Positions 33,586 to 43,133 of a DNA stretch of 64,000 nucleotides are shown here, in pieces. Location: positions 372,001-436,000 of the forward strand of contig CAVOQV010000005.1 of NCBI GenBank assembly GCA_963698435.1. The letters run 5' to 3'. Below the pieces are notes generated by a model. The model did no database searches. It was not told the DNA's origin and was given only the letters and a program-made list of their open reading frames with translations. Within the stretch, counting starts at the first letter, position 1. Every line of letters begins with the position of its first letter. The stretch is from Sva-07 sp963698435. Its GTDB lineage: Bacteria > Actinomycetota > Acidimicrobiia > Acidimicrobiales > Ilumatobacteraceae. The position numbers and the translations under genes were made by a program.

Positions 33586-36504
33586 GTGTGGATCGGCGTA
33601 CTCGGGCCACTCGAGGTACACCTCGACGGAGACGACGTACCTCTCGAGACCGCCAAGGAGCGTGCGCTGCTGAGCGCACTCGCGGCTCGTGCACCGGCCA
33701 TCGTCTCGAGGGAACGGCTCATCGACGTGCTCTGGGGCTCGAATCCACCCGCCACGGCCGAACGCACGCTTGCCAGCCACGTTTCACGGCTCCGGCATTC
33801 GATCGGCGCATCGACCGTGCTCACCGAGCCCGGCGGGTACCGACTGGATTCTGACGTTGCCGGAGTCGACGCACTCGAACTGGCCGAACTGACCGAGTTC
33901 GCCGAAGGAGAGCTCGCAGCGGGTCGACCGACGACAGCACGTTCACGTGCTGCTGAGGCACTGGCGCTCTGGCGCGGCGAGCCGCTCGCCGACCTCACGA
34001 ACGAGGAGATCCGCCTCAGCGAGAGGGTGCGTCTGGACGATCTCCGGCGCCGGGCAACGTTTGTGTTCGTCGAGGCCGAGCTGGCGTTGGGGCACCATCG
34101 GTCGGTCATCGGTGACGTGGAAGCCGCGATCGCTCGAGACCCACTCCACGAGCCGACATGGGGGCAACTGATGATCGCCCTCTATCGAAGCGGCCGCCAG
34201 GCCGACGCCCTGCGTGCGTTCGAGCGGTTGCGGCACACCCTGCGCGTCGAACTCGGCATCGACCCCTCGCCATCGATCGCCCGCATCGAACTCCGGATCC
34301 TGCGACAGGACGCCGACCTCGAACTGTCGGACACTCCGCCACCGAACAACCTGCCGAACCCGGCGAGTTCGTTCGTCGGTCGGGTCGACGAACTCCGCGA
34401 GATCACCCAGGCGCTCGCCGATCATCAACTCGTGACGTTGGTCGGCCCCGGCGGGATCGGGAAGACCCGGTTGGCGCTCGCGGCCGCCGGCCGCCTGAAG
34501 CAGTCGTACGCAGACGGAGTCTGGTGGGTCGACCTCGCTCCGATTCGCGACCCCGACGCCGTGCTGGTCCGGCTCGCAGCGACCCTGGGCGTCAGCGCGC
34601 GCCGGTCCGGCACGCTCCTCGACGCCGTTCGACAGTTCATCGGCGATCGAGAGCTCCTCCTGATCATCGACAACTGCGAGCACCTCGTCGACGAGGTCGG
34701 CGACGTGGTCCAGCAACTGATCAGCAGCGGACCATCGGTCGGGGTGCTCGCCACCTCGCGGGAACGGCTCGGGCTGCCCGGTGAGACCCGGTACGTCGTT
34801 GCCCCGCTCCGGCTCGCGAGCGACGGGGGCATCGACGACGAGCCGGCGGCGGAATCGGATGCGGTCAGACTGTTCGTCGAACGGGCGGTCGCGAACACGT
34901 GCGACGTCACCGACGATGACGAACTGCAGTCGATCGTTTCGATCTGCCGCAGAGTCGATGGTGTGCCGCTCGCACTGGAGCTGGCAGCGGGCCGCACCGC
35001 GACCTTCTCCCCACGACAGATCGCCGAGCGCCTCGACGACCAGATCGCATCCGTGGCCGGCGACCCGGCCATCCACGACCCGAGATACCGTTCGCTCGAC
35101 GGGGCCATCGCCTGGAGCGATGCCCTGCTCACTCCGACCCAGCGCGATCTGCTCTCGCAGTTGACTGCGTTCCCGGGTGGCTTCGACAGCGAGGCCGTCC
35201 TCGCGGTGTGCCAGACCGACGCCGCCGACGTCCTCGCCGACCTCGCACACCTGACCGATGCGTCGATGCTCGACGTCGACGCATCGGTCTCGGCGACACG
35301 ATCCGGTGGACCGCGCTTTCGCGTCCTGGAGGTGATCCGGTCCCACGCTGCGCAACGCCTGGACGCTGCGACACGTTCCGCGCTCCGCCGTCGCCACGCT
35401 CGTCACTACCGCGACGTCGCGGCTGGAATGTCGAACGCCGATGTGGCACTGGATGGCCACGCGATCGAGCAGATCCGGCGCGACGATGCGAACGTCCGCG
35501 ACGCCTATCGATGGTCGGCGGAGCACGACCCCGGGAGTGCGACGTTCGAATTCGCGCTGGTCCTCGGGAACGCCTGGTATCTGAGTGGGGACCTGGCCGG
35601 CGCCGTGCGCGTTCTCGAGGAGGCCACCAGCGCAGCGACCGCTCTCGACGATGCTCGGCGAGGGCGCGGGCACCTTCTGGCCGTCTGGCCGCTCCTTCTC
35701 GGCGGAGAGCCCGAGCGAGCCTGGTGGCACCTCGACCGAGCGCAACGATGCGCTGCCTCCTCTGACGACCGCCGCCTGGCAGCGGCCATCGCGACTGCTC
35801 GGGCGCACTCGTTCTTCGTGGGCATCGGCGACATCGAACAGGCGCTACCGCTGTACGAGGACGCACGTGCGGCATGCGCCTCGGCCGATGTACCGATGGA
35901 GTACATGACCGCTCAGCTCGGGATGGCCCAAGCCCTGATCCTGGCTGATCGTGCGAGTGGTGTCGCCGAATTGCTCGACGAGGTCGAGACCATGCTCCGA
36001 CATCATCCCGACGAGGGACAGCGTGCCCACCTCTGCCTCGACCGGGCATTGCTGGCCTGGGCGACCGGCGACGTCGAGGCGATCGCCGAGAGAGCCGAGG
36101 CGGGCCGGCGTCACGCACAGACGGCAGGCAACGCCGCATGGGAACAGATCAACCTCGTCGCCGCGGGGTACGGCTCCCTGCTGTGCGGTGACGTCCCCGA
36201 TGCCGAGATCACGTTGCTCCGCGCCGCGCGGTGGGCGACCGACGAGGACAACGCAATCCAGCTCGGCGTCGCACTCGAAGGCCTCGCGGCCGTGGCCGCG
36301 CTGCGGGGGGCGGCGGTCACCGCGGCTCGGCTGCACGGGGCCGCCGAGGCGGTCACGCCGAACTGGCCGCTGCTCCGGCGCGGCCTCGAACACGTCTGGC
36401 CCGGCATCCGTCGCGAACTCGGCGAGCGCTTCGAACCCGAGGTCGATCGAGGCCGCCGACTCGAACGCGTCGAAGTTCTGAGCTTGGCCCTCGGCGGCGA
36501 ATGA
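33586..36504 (+). CDS. AfsR/SARP-type transcriptional regulator with ATPase domain
   Basis: 972 residues from GTG at 33586 (VWIGVLGPLEVHLDG). Order: OmpR-like winged helix (1-95, with RERLIDVLWGSNPPATAERTL), bacterial transcriptional activator domain (about 100-245), NB-ARC-like ATPase with P-loop GPGGIGKT at 287-294 and LLLIIDNCEHL (Walker B), then a long helical repeat tail. SARP regulators bind tandem repeats and activate secondary-metabolite or development genes. It is divergent from the lipoprotein hydrolase, which is a likely target, and has a paralogue at 52808-55700. Confidence 0.9.
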   Translation: MWIGVLGPLEVHLDGDDVPLETAKERALLSALAARAPAIVSRERLIDVLWGSNPPATAERTLASHVSRLRHSIGASTVLTEPGGYRLDSDVAGVDALELAELTEFAEGELAAGRPTTARSRAAEALALWRGEPLADLTNEEIRLSERVRLDDLRRRATFVFVEAELALGHHRSVIGDVEAAIARDPLHEPTWGQLMIALYRSGRQADALRAFERLRHTLRVELGIDPSPSIARIELRILRQDADLELSDTPPPNNLPNPASSFVGRVDELREITQALADHQLVTLVGPGGIGKTRLALAAAGRLKQSYADGVWWVDLAPIRDPDAVLVRLAATLGVSARRSGTLLDAVRQFIGDRELLLIIDNCEHLVDEVGDVVQQLISSGPSVGVLATSRERLGLPGETRYVVAPLRLASDGGIDDEPAAESDAVRLFVERAVANTCDVTDDDELQSIVSICRRVDGVPLALELAAGRTATFSPRQIAERLDDQIASVAGDPAIHDPRYRSLDGAIAWSDALLTPTQRDLLSQLTAFPGGFDSEAVLAVCQTDAADVLADLAHLTDASMLDVDASVSATRSGGPRFRVLEVIRSHAAQRLDAATRSALRRRHARHYRDVAAGMSNADVALDGHAIEQIRRDDANVRDAYRWSAEHDPGSATFEFALVLGNAWYLSGDLAGAVRVLEEATSAATALDDARRGRGHLLAVWPLLLGGEPERAWWHLDRAQRCAASSDDRRLAAAIATARAHSFFVGIGDIEQALPLYEDARAACASADVPMEYMTAQLGMAQALILADRASGVAELLDEVETMLRHHPDEGQRAHLCLDRALLAWATGDVEAIAERAEAGRRHAQTAGNAAWEQINLVAAGYGSLLCGDVPDAEITLLRAARWATDEDNAIQLGVALEGLAAVAALRGAAVTAARLHGAAEAVTPNWPLLRRGLEHVWPGIRRELGERFEPEVDRGRRLERVEVLSLALGGE

Positions 36505-36552
36505 TCCGACGATGTCCGACGAATCTGGATGCCGCCCAGCGATACTGAGCTG

Positions 36553-37008
36553 ATGCCCGATCTGCACACGCCCGGTCAGTGGATCCGGTTCATCGCGCGC
36601 AACGCCAAGCGGCTGATGATCCTGATCTTGGGGACCGCCGTTCTCCTCGCCGGTGTCGCCATGCTGGCGCTCCCCGGCCCTGGCATCCTGGTGATCATCC
36701 TCGGTCTGGTGATCCTCGCGACCGAGTTCGCGTGGGCTGAGCGAATGCTCGACCGCACGACGGCGACCGCCGCCGGAGCGGCGGTGCGCGTCACCGACAA
36801 CAACACCGGGCGCGCAGCGCTCGCTGTCTCCGGGCTCGCGATGATCATCGGAGGCATCGCCGGAGGAGTCGTCTTCCCCGACCTGCGGGTGGTCGGGATC
36901 TCGGTGGCCGTCGCCGGGGTGATCGGTCTCGTCACCCTGCTCCCACAGGTTCGCGCATGGATCGACGAGAAGGCGGCGAATGGCCCGGCCGAGCGGTCGA
37001 CCGGCTGA
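36553..37008 (+). CDS. PGPGW-family membrane protein
   Basis: 151 residues from ATG at 36553. The signature LALPGPGILVIILGL lies between two hydrophobic segments (about 20-60), then a second pair at 100-140. EFAWAERMLDR follows as usual for the family. Function unknown; actinobacterial members are predicted inner-membrane proteins. It follows the SARP gene by 48 bp. Confidence 0.8.
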   Translation: MPDLHTPGQWIRFIARNAKRLMILILGTAVLLAGVAMLALPGPGILVIILGLVILATEFAWAERMLDRTTATAAGAAVRVTDNNTGRAALAVSGLAMIIGGIAGGVVFPDLRVVGISVAVAGVIGLVTLLPQVRAWIDEKAANGPAERSTG

Positions 37009-37063
37009 CGTCGCTCCCGATCCTCGACACCCGACACCGCAGCGCGGTTTGTAGGGTGCGCCC

Positions 37064-37504
37064 ATGCCACTGACGGGAGAGTACGAACCGAGCACGGCCG
37101 ACTGGGTCCGCGAACAGGTCGACACCTACGAAGCGAGCGACGGCCGCGAGGCCAACACGCTGCGCGAGACCGGCATCCCTGTCGTGATCGTCACCAGCCG
37201 CGGGGCATCGAGCGGCAAGCTCCGCAAGTTCGCTCTCATGCGCGTCGAGTACGACGGCGAGTACGCGCTCGTCGCATCGATGGGTGGCGCGCCCCGGAAC
37301 CCGGCGTGGTACCACAACCTCGTGGCTGAACCGTTGGTGATGATCCAGGACGGGCCCGAACCACACGACTTCGTGACCCACATCGCCGAGGGTGACGAGC
37401 GCTCCCGGTGGTGGCAGCGTGCCGTGGACGTGTTCGCGCCCTACGCCGACTACGAGAAGAAGACCGACCGGATCATTCCCGTCTTCGTCGCCTCGCCGGT
37501 CTGA
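37064..37504 (+). CDS. Deazaflavin (F420)-dependent nitroreductase-family protein
   Basis: 146 residues. The split beta-barrel family signature is present: VIVTSRGASSGKLRKFALMRVE, split at the core, and GGAPRNPAWYHNLVAEPLV. Members (Ddn, FDOR-A) reduce substrates with F420H2. Finding it implies the host makes F420. The substrate is unknown. A short gap (55 bp) follows the PGPGW gene; it converges with the M20 peptidase gene. Confidence 0.88.
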   Translation: MPLTGEYEPSTADWVREQVDTYEASDGREANTLRETGIPVVIVTSRGASSGKLRKFALMRVEYDGEYALVASMGGAPRNPAWYHNLVAEPLVMIQDGPEPHDFVTHIAEGDERSRWWQRAVDVFAPYADYEKKTDRIIPVFVASPV

Positions 37505-37550
37505 CACCGCACGGAACCTGCGCCGTCAGCGTGCCCGGACGTCGACGAGG

Positions 37551-38966
37551 TCACCGGCCGGCGTGGGACATCAACAGATGCGCGACGGCGATGGTCACGC
37601 GACGCGCCGTCGGCAGGTGGAGATACTCGTTGGGGCCATGCGCATTGGCATCGGGGCCGAGCACTCCGGTGATCACGAACTGAGCGTCGGGGAACTGCTC
37701 GCCGAGCATGCCCATGAACGGGATCGACCCACCTTCACCGAAGGTTCGGGCGGGCATGCCGAACGCCGCGGTGGATGCTTCGTCGAGTGCCGCCGAGAGC
37801 CATGCTGCCGTCGGCGGGGCATTCCAGCCGGGTCCGTTCTCTCCGCCCGAGAACACGACTCGAGCGCCGTACGGAGGGTCGGCTTCGAGCGCGGTGGTGA
37901 CGGCAGCGAGCGCCGCATCCGGGTCGCAGGTCGGAGGAATGCGGAACGACAACTTCAGTGACGTTCGCGGCCGCAGCACGTTGCCGGCCCGGGCGGTCGG
38001 CGGGATGCCGTCGGCGCCGATGACGCTGAGTGTCGGGTGCCAGGTGCGCGACAGCAGTTGCTCGGTGGGGTCGTCGGAGGTCGGGCCGGCCCCGCCGACG
38101 AACGGGTAGTGGTCGGCGATCGATCCGATTTCGGCGGCCGTTTCGTGCGCCTCGGCGATGCGGTCGGCAGGGATCTCGACGTTGAACTCTGGCAGCGAGA
38201 TGGCACCGGTCGCTGCGTCCTCGACTCGGTCGAGCAACCGCCGTGCGATGCGGAACGTCGACGGGACCATGCCGGACGCGTCACCGGAGTGCAGGCCCTC
38301 GCTCACGATGTCGACACTCAGCGTCCCCGACACCAACCCACGCAACGAGGTCGTGACCCAGAGACGGTCGTAGTCGATGCATCCCGAGTCGAGGCAGACC
38401 ACGAGACTCGGCTCGCCGATCCGATCGGCGAGTGCGTCGACGTACGCGGGCAGGTCGGGCGAGCCCGACTCCTCGCTCGCTTCGATCAGCACCACGCATC
38501 GAGCATGCGCCCCACCTGCAGCGTGCACGGCCTCGATCGCAGTCAGCGCCGCGAACGCCGAGTACCCGTCGTCGGCACCGCCACGACCGTAGAGTCGGTC
38601 GCCGTCCAGAACGGGCGTCCACGGTCCGAGGCCGTCACGCCACCCCTCCATCTCGGGCTGTTTGTCGAGATGCCCGTAGAGCAGCACTGTGTCGTCTGCC
38701 GAGACGGCATCGGTCGCCGGGATCTCCATCAGGATCACCGGCGAGCGGTCGTCGAGCTCGATCACCTCGACGACCAGCCCGGGAATCGGTCGATCTCGAC
38801 ACCATCCGGCGATCAGGTCGACCGCCGAAGCCATGTGGCCGTGAGCACGCCAGTCGGGATCGAACGCCTCGGAGACGTTGGGGATGGCGATGTAGTCGTG
38901 GAGCACGGCGATGACGTCGTCCCACACCCGATGGCATCGGTCGGTGATCGGCGAGTCGGTGGACAC
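37551..38966 (-). CDS. M20-family metallopeptidase
   Basis: 471 residues from GTG at 38966. The dinuclear zinc centre is recognisable: YGHLDKQPEM (His, Asp), RGGADDG, EASEESGS with the catalytic Glu pair, and a final His in DANAHGPNEYL. The long insert and these motifs fit CNDP/ArgE-DapE-type dipeptidases. Substrate undetermined. An M20 enzyme could act as the desuccinylase partner of the GNAT/NSAR pair 8 kb away, but that is only a possibility. It starts 14 bp after the YggT-like gene. Confidence 0.88.
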   Translation of the reverse strand: MSTDSPITDRCHRVWDDVIAVLHDYIAIPNVSEAFDPDWRAHGHMASAVDLIAGWCRDRPIPGLVVEVIELDDRSPVILMEIPATDAVSADDTVLLYGHLDKQPEMEGWRDGLGPWTPVLDGDRLYGRGGADDGYSAFAALTAIEAVHAAGGAHARCVVLIEASEESGSPDLPAYVDALADRIGEPSLVVCLDSGCIDYDRLWVTTSLRGLVSGTLSVDIVSEGLHSGDASGMVPSTFRIARRLLDRVEDAATGAISLPEFNVEIPADRIAEAHETAAEIGSIADHYPFVGGAGPTSDDPTEQLLSRTWHPTLSVIGADGIPPTARAGNVLRPRTSLKLSFRIPPTCDPDAALAAVTTALEADPPYGARVVFSGGENGPGWNAPPTAAWLSAALDEASTAAFGMPARTFGEGGSIPFMGMLGEQFPDAQFVITGVLGPDANAHGPNEYLHLPTARRVTIAVAHLLMSHAGR

Positions 38967-38980
38967 GGGCCGACGCGGGC

Positions 38981-39595
38981 TCACTGCGGTGGTGTGGGTG
39001 GTGCGGGTGGTGTCGGCGGTGAGGACGGGGGGATCGGTGCCGAAGCGGTCGGAGCAACCGGCGCGCTCGACGGGGCGGAGCCGGCGGCCCGGGTCTGCTG
39101 CGCAGCGGAGGCCGCCCGCTCGGCGGCCAGCTGCGCGGCGAGCGCCTGCTGGTCGGCGAGTCGAGCGTCGGCCTGGGCAGCGAGCCGTTCGACCTCCGCG
39201 CGACGCTCGATCTCCTCCTCGACCCGGTGGATCTGGTTCAGCCGCGAGTTGAGCCAGCCGATCAGCACGCTGAGCAACAACGCGACGATGCCGTAGATGA
39301 TCATGGCGAAGAGCACCGAGGTGTCGAACGTGGCAGGGACGTCCGCACTCGTCGTGCCGAGCTCGACCGGTGCGAAGATGCCGCGGAACGGTTCCATCAC
39401 CCGTTCGAGATTTCGATAGGCCCACTCGGTGAATCCCGCCGAAGGATTCGCCCCGAACAGCAACAGGAAGAAGCCGATCACCAGGATGATCTCGACGACG
39501 ATGAGGTAGAAGTAGACCAAGTACGAGATCACTCGCGCGACCCACAGGACCGCTTTTCGCTCGTCGAGCGCCTTGGAATCGATGGTGATGTTCAC
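38981..39595 (-). CDS. YggT-domain membrane protein with coiled coil and Pro-rich tail
   Basis: 204 residues. Two hydrophobic segments (about 18-50 and 92-116) resemble the YggT domain with the FEP-type loop MEPFRGIFAPVE. A heptad-like Glu/Arg/Ala coiled coil follows (about 125-165), and the last 35 residues are Pro/Ala/Ser-rich. In actinobacteria YggT-like proteins lie near cell-division genes, but no such neighbours are seen here. It is upstream of the M20 gene. The 265-bp gap to the helicase holds only a short palindrome at 39740-39755. Confidence 0.7.
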   Translation of the reverse strand: MNITIDSKALDERKAVLWVARVISYLVYFYLIVVEIILVIGFFLLLFGANPSAGFTEWAYRNLERVMEPFRGIFAPVELGTTSADVPATFDTSVLFAMIIYGIVALLLSVLIGWLNSRLNQIHRVEEEIERRAEVERLAAQADARLADQQALAAQLAAERAASAAQQTRAAGSAPSSAPVAPTASAPIPPSSPPTPPAPPTPPQ

Positions 39596-39860
39596 GGAGT
39601 CCTCCTCGTCGGATGCGTGCGACGCACGGGCCGCACTCGTCGACCACCGTACTCACCGCTCCCCGACGCAGCGAGGACCAGTCGAACAGTCGAGCCGGTC
39701 AACGGCGGGGAGTCGGGCGAGGAGATCGGCACCCAGGCGCGCGTGATGTCACGCGTTTCGATCATCGTGACGATGAGCCGCGCTCGACGGGCACGGTGGA
39801 CGTGCGGAGATCCCCGGGAACCACCATCGTTGCTCTCCGGCTGGTCCTGCCGGGGTTCGA

Positions 39861-41156
39861 TCAGTCGGTCTCGAACTCGGGGAGGTGCAGCAGACGAGGG
39901 TCGTTCGAGAAGACCTCGATCGGCTTCTCCGTCGGCAAGCGCATGCCGCGCTGCAGGATCCGCATCTGGGTGTGCTGGTTGTACTCGACGAGCGTCACCG
40001 CCCAGCCGTCGCGGCCGGCGCGAGCGGTACGGCCCGAGCGGTGCAGGTAGTCCTTGACGTCCTTGGCCGGCTCGTAGTGGATGACCGCGCCGATGTCGTC
40101 GATGTCGATGCCGCGGGCCGCGACGTCGGTGGCGACGAGGACCGACAACTTGCCTTCGGCGAACTTGCGCAGGATGCGCTCGCGGGCACTCTGTTGCATG
40201 TCACCGTGCAACGGACCGGCGTCGACGCCGAGATCCTCCAGGTTGCGAGCGACACGGTCGCAGTTGCGCTTGGTCTGGCAGAACACCAGCACCTTCGGAA
40301 TCGACTTGCCGATCGATCCGATCACCTTGTCCTTGTCCATGTGGTGCACGGCAAGGAAAAGATGGTGCATCGTGCCGACGGTGTCGGTGGCTTCGTCGAT
40401 CGCCACGGTCACCGGGTCGGTCTGGTAGTGACGGATCAGGTGACCGACGTCGCCGTCGAGCGTGGCGGAGAACAGCATCGTCTGGTTGCGGCTGCCGCAG
40501 TGACGAAGGATCCACTCGACCTGCGGGGTGAAGCCGTCGTCGGCCATGCGGTCGGCCTCGTCGAGAGTGACGATCTGCATGTCGTCGAGGGAGACCTCGT
40601 TCGATTTGATCAAGTCGATCAGCCGGAGCGGAGTGGCGATGACGATCTCGACACCCTTGGCGAGTTCGTCGACCTGATGGTGACGTGATGCGCCGCCGTA
40701 CACGGGCAGCACTCGCATACCGGCGTGGTGTGCGACCGGCTCGAGGACCTCGGCGACCTGCACGGCGAGCTCACGCGTCGGCACGAGCACCAACCCGAGC
40801 GGTCGGGACGGTGCCGCCTTGTCGGTGATCCGAGCGAGCATCGGCACCCCGAACGCCAGGGTCTTGCCGGAACCGGTCTTGGCCCGACCGCAGACGTCCT
40901 TGCCGGTGACGGCCACCGGGATGGCTTCGGTCTGGATCGCGAACGGCTGGGCGAACCCGCAGGCGGCGAGCCCGTCGTCGATGCGCTCGGGCACGCCGAG
41001 TTCGAAGAATCCCGTGGGGGCCTCGACCGGGGGCAAGGCGTTGATGGATGTGAGGTTCGAGGTGTTGACGTGGCCACCGTCGTACGGCTGGTCCGACGTC
41101 TGCGGGCGAGAACGCCGGCGACGAGGCGCTCCTCGTCGCGCTGTTGATTCAGTCAT
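39861..41156 (-). CDS. DEAD-box RNA helicase
   Basis: 431 residues. Ordered motifs: Q motif (GFAQPFAIQTEAIP), motif I AKTGSGKT, Ia PTRELAVQV, motif II DEADRMADDGF, motif III SATL, then domain 2 with VFCQTKRNCDR, DVAARGIDIDD and HRSGRTARAG. The protein remodels RNA structures using ATP. An Arg-rich N-terminus (about 1-25) may bind RNA. Its start faces the leuA leader; the two genes are divergent and share about 235 bp. Confidence 0.93.
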   Translation of the reverse strand: MTESTARRGAPRRRRSRPQTSDQPYDGGHVNTSNLTSINALPPVEAPTGFFELGVPERIDDGLAACGFAQPFAIQTEAIPVAVTGKDVCGRAKTGSGKTLAFGVPMLARITDKAAPSRPLGLVLVPTRELAVQVAEVLEPVAHHAGMRVLPVYGGASRHHQVDELAKGVEIVIATPLRLIDLIKSNEVSLDDMQIVTLDEADRMADDGFTPQVEWILRHCGSRNQTMLFSATLDGDVGHLIRHYQTDPVTVAIDEATDTVGTMHHLFLAVHHMDKDKVIGSIGKSIPKVLVFCQTKRNCDRVARNLEDLGVDAGPLHGDMQQSARERILRKFAEGKLSVLVATDVAARGIDIDDIGAVIHYEPAKDVKDYLHRSGRTARAGRDGWAVTLVEYNQHTQMRILQRGMRLPTEKPIEVFSNDPRLLHLPEFETD

Positions 41157-41228
41157 GTTGTCGCCCAGCGTACCGGGCAGGTGAGCGACGAGCGCGAGAT
41201 GCCGAGACCCGTGCTAGCGTTGTCGGCA

Positions 41229-41261
41229 ATGTTGCGCCAGGACCTCCTTCTGCTTACGTAG
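41229..41261 (+). CDS. Leu-rich leader peptide of the leuA attenuator
   Basis: A 10-codon ORF reads MLRQDLLLLT then TAG, with four consecutive leucine codons (CTC, CTT, CTG, CTT). It lies 131 bp upstream of leuA, and its stop codon is the start of a hairpin. Leucine shortage would stall ribosomes in the Leu run, as in known leuA attenuators of actinobacteria. Confidence 0.85.
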   Translation: MLRQDLLLLT

Positions 41262-41330
41262 GGCGAGCGCCACATCCACACGTTCGCCCGCACCCCCCGC
41301 CCTCCGGCCGGGGGGTTCTTGCTTTTCGCA
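41261..41330 (+). promoter_or_regulatory. leuA attenuator hairpins and terminator
   Basis: A first stem GGGCGA (41261-41266) / TCGCCC (41284-41289) overlaps the leader stop. A second, very strong stem ACCCCCCG (41292-41299) / CGGGGGGT (41309-41316) is followed by TTCTTGCTTTT: an intrinsic terminator before leuA. Reads as pause hairpin plus terminator. leuA itself has its ATG at 41392 after CAGGAGAA. Confidence 0.8.
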
Positions 41331-41391
41331 CCCTGTCTTTCCGAACCCGACCCCGACGAACACCCAACCGTACGAACACCAGGAGAATCCG

Positions 41392-43113
41392 ATGCCTCCC
41401 CAGAACGTCACCCCGAAACCGATGCCCTTCGAGAAGTACACGCCGTTCGTGCCGATCGTGCTCACGGACCGCACGTGGCCGAACGTCACGATCGACAAGG
41501 CTCCGCTGTGGTGCTCGGTCGACCTGCGCGACGGCAACCAGGCGCTCATCGACCCGATGGATCCCACCCGCAAGATGCGCATGTTCGACGAACTCGTTGC
41601 GATGGGGTTCAAGGAGATCGAGGTGGGCTTCCCCTCGGCCAGCCAGCCCGACTACGACTTCGTTCGCCAGCTGATCGAGGAGGACCGCATCCCGGACGAC
41701 GTCACGATCCAGGTGCTGGTGCAGTGTCGCCAGGAGCTGATCGAGCGGACCTACGAGTGCCTCCAAGGAGCGCCGCGCGCGATCGTGCACTTCTACAACT
41801 CGACCAACCCACTGCAGCGCGAGGTCGTGTTCGGCCTCGACAAGGCCGGCATCATCGACGTTGCCGTCAACGGCGCCAAGCTGTGCCGCAAGCTCGAACA
41901 CGCAGCGGGCGACACGAGGATCCGCTACGAGTACTCGCCCGAGAGCTTCACGCTGACCGAACCCGAGTTCGCGATCGAGGTGTGCGAGGCCGTGATGGAC
42001 GTCGTCGAACCGACGCCCGACAACCCGATCGTGCTCAACCTGCCGGCCACGGTCGAGTGCTACTCCCCCAACGTCTACGGCGATGTGATCGAATGGTTCG
42101 GCCGCACGATCAAGCAGCGTGACTCGGTGATCGTCTCGCTGCACCCGCACAACGACCGGGGGTGCGCCGTCGCAGCCGCCGAGTTCGGCGTGATGGCGGG
42201 CGCCGACCGGGTGGAGGGCACGCTGTTCGGCAACGGCGAGCGAACCGGCAACGTCGACATCGTCACCCTCGCGATGAACCTGTTCATGAACGGCGTCGAC
42301 CCGAGGCTCGACATCACCGACATCGACAAGTTGCGCCGCACCGCGGAGTACTGCAACCGGCTGCCGGTGCATCCGCGCCACCCCTACGCCGGCGATCTGG
42401 TCTACACGGCGTTCTCCGGAAGCCACCAGGACGCGATCAAGAAGGGCTTCGAGGCCCTCGACGCACAGCGTGGCGACGACGGCGAGTACCCCGGGTGGGG
42501 CGTGCCCTACCTCCCGATCGATCCCGCCCACGTCGGCCGGTCGTACGAAGCCGTGATCCGCGTCAACAGCCAGTCCGGCAAGGGTGGCGTCGCCTACGTG
42601 ATGAAGGCCGAGCACGGCTTCGACCTGCCTCGTCGGCTCCAGATCGAGTTCTCGAAGACGATCCAGCACATCACCGAGGACTCCGGCACCGAGATCGGAC
42701 CCGGCGTGATGTGGGACGCGTTCCAGGCCGAGTACCTGCCGGAGGAACCCAGCTTCAAGTTGCGCAGTCACGAACTGCACACCCGCACCAGGGACGACCG
42801 CGGCACCACCTCGATCCAGGCACAGCTCGAGATCGACGGAGCGGCCCACTCGATCCGCGGTGAGGGCGATGGACCGGTCGAGGCATTCGTCGCGGCATTG
42901 CTCGCCGAATTCGGCGATCGCGTCGACGGGCACTTCGATGTCCTCGACTACGCCGAACACGCGATCGGCAAGGGCTCGAACGCTCAGGCGGCGGCGTACG
43001 TCGAGACCGTGAGCGACGGCGGGAAGGTGCGATGGGGCATCGGCGTCGACCCGAACATCACGACCGCGTCGCTGCGCGCCGTGCTCTGCGCCTTCGAGCG
43101 TCACCAGCGTTGA
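41392..43113 (+). CDS. leuA: 2-Isopropylmalate synthase
   Basis: 573 residues, the long (LeuA2) actinobacterial form. It condenses 2-oxoisovalerate with acetyl-CoA. WCSVDLRDGNQALIDPM is the catalytic start, HPHNDRGCAVAAAE holds the metal-binding histidines, and LFGNGERTGNVDIVT is the DRE-TIM signature. The C-terminal LeuA dimer domain (about 430-573) is where leucine feedback acts in relatives. A Leu attenuator precedes it, agreeing with the function. Confidence 0.96.
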   Translation: MPPQNVTPKPMPFEKYTPFVPIVLTDRTWPNVTIDKAPLWCSVDLRDGNQALIDPMDPTRKMRMFDELVAMGFKEIEVGFPSASQPDYDFVRQLIEEDRIPDDVTIQVLVQCRQELIERTYECLQGAPRAIVHFYNSTNPLQREVVFGLDKAGIIDVAVNGAKLCRKLEHAAGDTRIRYEYSPESFTLTEPEFAIEVCEAVMDVVEPTPDNPIVLNLPATVECYSPNVYGDVIEWFGRTIKQRDSVIVSLHPHNDRGCAVAAAEFGVMAGADRVEGTLFGNGERTGNVDIVTLAMNLFMNGVDPRLDITDIDKLRRTAEYCNRLPVHPRHPYAGDLVYTAFSGSHQDAIKKGFEALDAQRGDDGEYPGWGVPYLPIDPAHVGRSYEAVIRVNSQSGKGGVAYVMKAEHGFDLPRRLQIEFSKTIQHITEDSGTEIGPGVMWDAFQAEYLPEEPSFKLRSHELHTRTRDDRGTTSIQAQLEIDGAAHSIRGEGDGPVEAFVAALLAEFGDRVDGHFDVLDYAEHAIGKGSNAQAAAYVETVSDGGKVRWGIGVDPNITTASLRAVLCAFERHQR

Positions 43114-43133
43114 CGCGAACTACAGTCGCGTCG

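Noticed and set aside
33943..35808. Minus-strand frame of 621 codons under the SARP regulator
   Set aside because: Antisense shadow; the plus-strand protein has winged helix, activator and P-loop domains.
39740..39755. 16-bp palindrome (CGCGTGATGTCACGCG) between YggT-like gene and helicase
   Set aside because: Too short and too far (about 145 bp) from the YggT-like start to assign; no U-tail, so not a terminator.
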